A stretch of DNA of 31,975 nt from positions 1 through 31,975 of the forward strand of contig CALFYG010000070.1 of NCBI GenBank assembly GCA_937952095.1, written 5' to 3'. The notes beneath the pieces are model-generated. The model was given only the letters and a program-made list of their open reading frames with translations, was not told the DNA's origin and did no database searches. The stretch comes from an uncultured Micrococcales bacterium. GTDB taxonomy: Bacteria; Actinomycetota; Actinomycetes; S36-B12; UBA10799. Of the stretch, positions 30,927 through 31,975 are shown in pieces. How positions within the stretch are numbered: the first letter of the stretch is position 1; the number at the start of each line of letters is the position of its first letter. Both the position numbers and the translations under genes were made by a program.

Positions 30927-31975
30927 TCAGTACGCACGCCTGCGGGAGATGTCCGCGGGGTGGCGCGACCGGGCCACCGCGTCCTGGTGGGTGACCAGCC
31001 CGGCCTGCACCAGTTCACTCAGGGACTGCTCCAATGTCATCATCCCGGCGGCCTGACCGACGAGCAACTGGTTGCGCATCTGGCTGGTCCGGCCCTCGCG
31101 GATCAGGTTGCGAAGCGAGGAGTCGACCACCATCACCTCGAACGCGGGCACCACCCCGCCGCCGACGCGCGGCAACAACCGCTGGTAGACCACGCCGGTC
31201 AGCGACAGGCCCAACTGGGTGCGGATCTGGCTCTGCTCGTCGCCGGGGAACACGTCCACAAGGCGGTCGATGCTCTGCACTGCGTCGTTGGTGTGGACCG
31301 TTCCGAACACCAGGTGACCCGTCTCCGCCAGCGTCAGCGCGACGCGGATCGACTCGAGGTCGCGCAGCTCGCCGACGAGCAGGACGTCGGGATCCTCGCG
31401 CAAGGCGCTACGCAGCGCTTCGGCGAACGACGGGGCGTCCTCGCCCACGGCGCGCTGGTTGACCACGGAACGGCCGTGCCGGTGCACGTACTCGATGGGG
31501 TCCTCGATGGTGATCACGTGCTTGGCCTGGTTCGCCGCGATCCAGGCGATCATCGACGCCAGCGTGGTCGACTTGCCGGAGCCGGTGGGCCCGGACACGA
31601 GCACGAGGCCCTGAGACGCCTGCGCGAACCGTCGGACGGATTCCGGCAGGCGCAGCTGATCGAACGTGGGGATCTCCTGGGGCATCAAGCGCATCGCCAC
31701 GGCCAGGGAGTTGCGCTGCCGGAAGAGGTTGCCTCGAATGCGCGCGGTCCGGCGCCACCCGAATGAGAAGTCCAGGTCCCCTTGTCCGGTGCGACAGAAG
31801 TCGAGTTGCTCGGCAGGCAGCATCTGGGCCAGCAGAACATCGATCTGATCCGGGAGCAGCCGCGGGGCACCGGGCAGGTCCTGCAGCCGCCCCTCGATCC
31901 GGATCTTGGGAACCATGCCCCCGGAGATGTGCAGGTCGCTGCCACCGGCTCGCCACAACGCCTCGATGAGTTGAT
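30927..31975 (-). CDS. pilT: PilT-type twitching-motility ATPase, 5' end cut off by window edge
   Basis: The frame is open to the window edge (residues reading QLIEALWRAGGSDLHISGG), so the N-terminus lies outside. GSDLHISGG is the conserved N-domain segment. Walker A is GPTGSGKSTTLASM, the Asp box is HVITIEDPIEYVH, Walker B is PDVLLVGELRDLE and the His box is GHLVFGTVHTNDA. The C-terminal part (QRLLPRVGGGVVPAFEVM; AAGMMTLEQSLSELVQAGLV) is that of PilT, the hexameric type IV pilus retraction ATPase. A TTG at 31958 is an internal Leu codon, not the start. It is distinct from the Tad ATPase and implies a second, type IVa pilus system. Confidence 0.92.
   Translation of the reverse strand, partial: QLIEALWRAGGSDLHISGGMVPKIRIEGRLQDLPGAPRLLPDQIDVLLAQMLPAEQLDFCRTGQGDLDFSFGWRRTARIRGNLFRQRNSLAVAMRLMPQEIPTFDQLRLPESVRRFAQASQGLVLVSGPTGSGKSTTLASMIAWIAANQAKHVITIEDPIEYVHRHGRSVVNQRAVGEDAPSFAEALRSALREDPDVLLVGELRDLESIRVALTLAETGHLVFGTVHTNDAVQSIDRLVDVFPGDEQSQIRTQLGLSLTGVVYQRLLPRVGGGVVPAFEVMVVDSSLRNLIREGRTSQMRNQLLVGQAAGMMTLEQSLSELVQAGLVTHQDAVARSRHPADISRRRAY

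Overview
The window comes from a high-GC actinomycete (class Actinomycetes). Codon use is strongly G/C at third positions and GTG starts are frequent. Gene order matches a core locus known in both Mycobacterium and Streptomyces: holB-tmk-topA, then hppA with an anti-sigma/anti-anti-sigma (bldG-type) pair, then a Tad/Flp pilus cluster (two TadE-like genes, DUF4244, tadC, tadB, tadA, ssd), then a 6C-type small RNA and a HAD hydrolase. I cannot name the genus from sequence alone. Almost every gene is on the minus strand; only the patatin and HAD genes are on plus. No rRNA, tRNA, CRISPR array, transposase or phage gene was seen.

Layout. 1-7.1 kb (left flank): a truncated secreted metallophosphoesterase, a TAP-like peptidase lipoprotein, a patatin on the opposite strand, a large protein whose C-terminal half resembles cyanobacterial acyl-ACP reductase, a helical membrane protein and an SMP-30/strictosidine-synthase-like protein. 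7.1-11.7 kb: holB, tmk and topA. 11.9-16.7 kb: four tightly spaced genes (ATP-grasp enzyme, thioester-reductase-like SDR, MelB-type MFS transporter, sphingosine-phosphate-lyase-like PLP enzyme) that look like an accessory metabolic operon between topA and hppA. 16.9-20.2 kb: hppA, anti-sigma and bldG-like genes. 20.2-24.8 kb: Tad pilus operon with overlapping stop/start codons. 24.8-25.8 kb: 6C RNA and HAD gene. 26-28.6 kb: tmsA/tmsB pair for 10-methyl fatty acids, with a structured leader. 28.8-32 kb: ABC1 kinase-like protein, a degenerate Fic-fold protein and a truncated PilT ATPase.

The most unusual non-coding signal is a palindromic repeat family at gene 3' ends. Two copies (about 8972-9085 and 25836-25948) each hold two direct and two inverted copies of a 14-bp unit, TTGCGACGTTGTTG in the cleaner copy, at exactly 31-bp spacing. 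A simpler relative is the hairpin at 11873-11919. Several genes also carry a TANNNT hexamer a fixed distance before the start codon, as expected for leaderless mRNAs.

Lipid chemistry recurs: patatin, acyl-reductase-like protein, SDR thioester reductase, S1P-lyase-like enzyme, tmsAB and ABC1 protein. Whether these genes cooperate is inference. No gap between genes exceeds 300 bases; the larger ones are covered by the regulatory, repeat and RNA entries.
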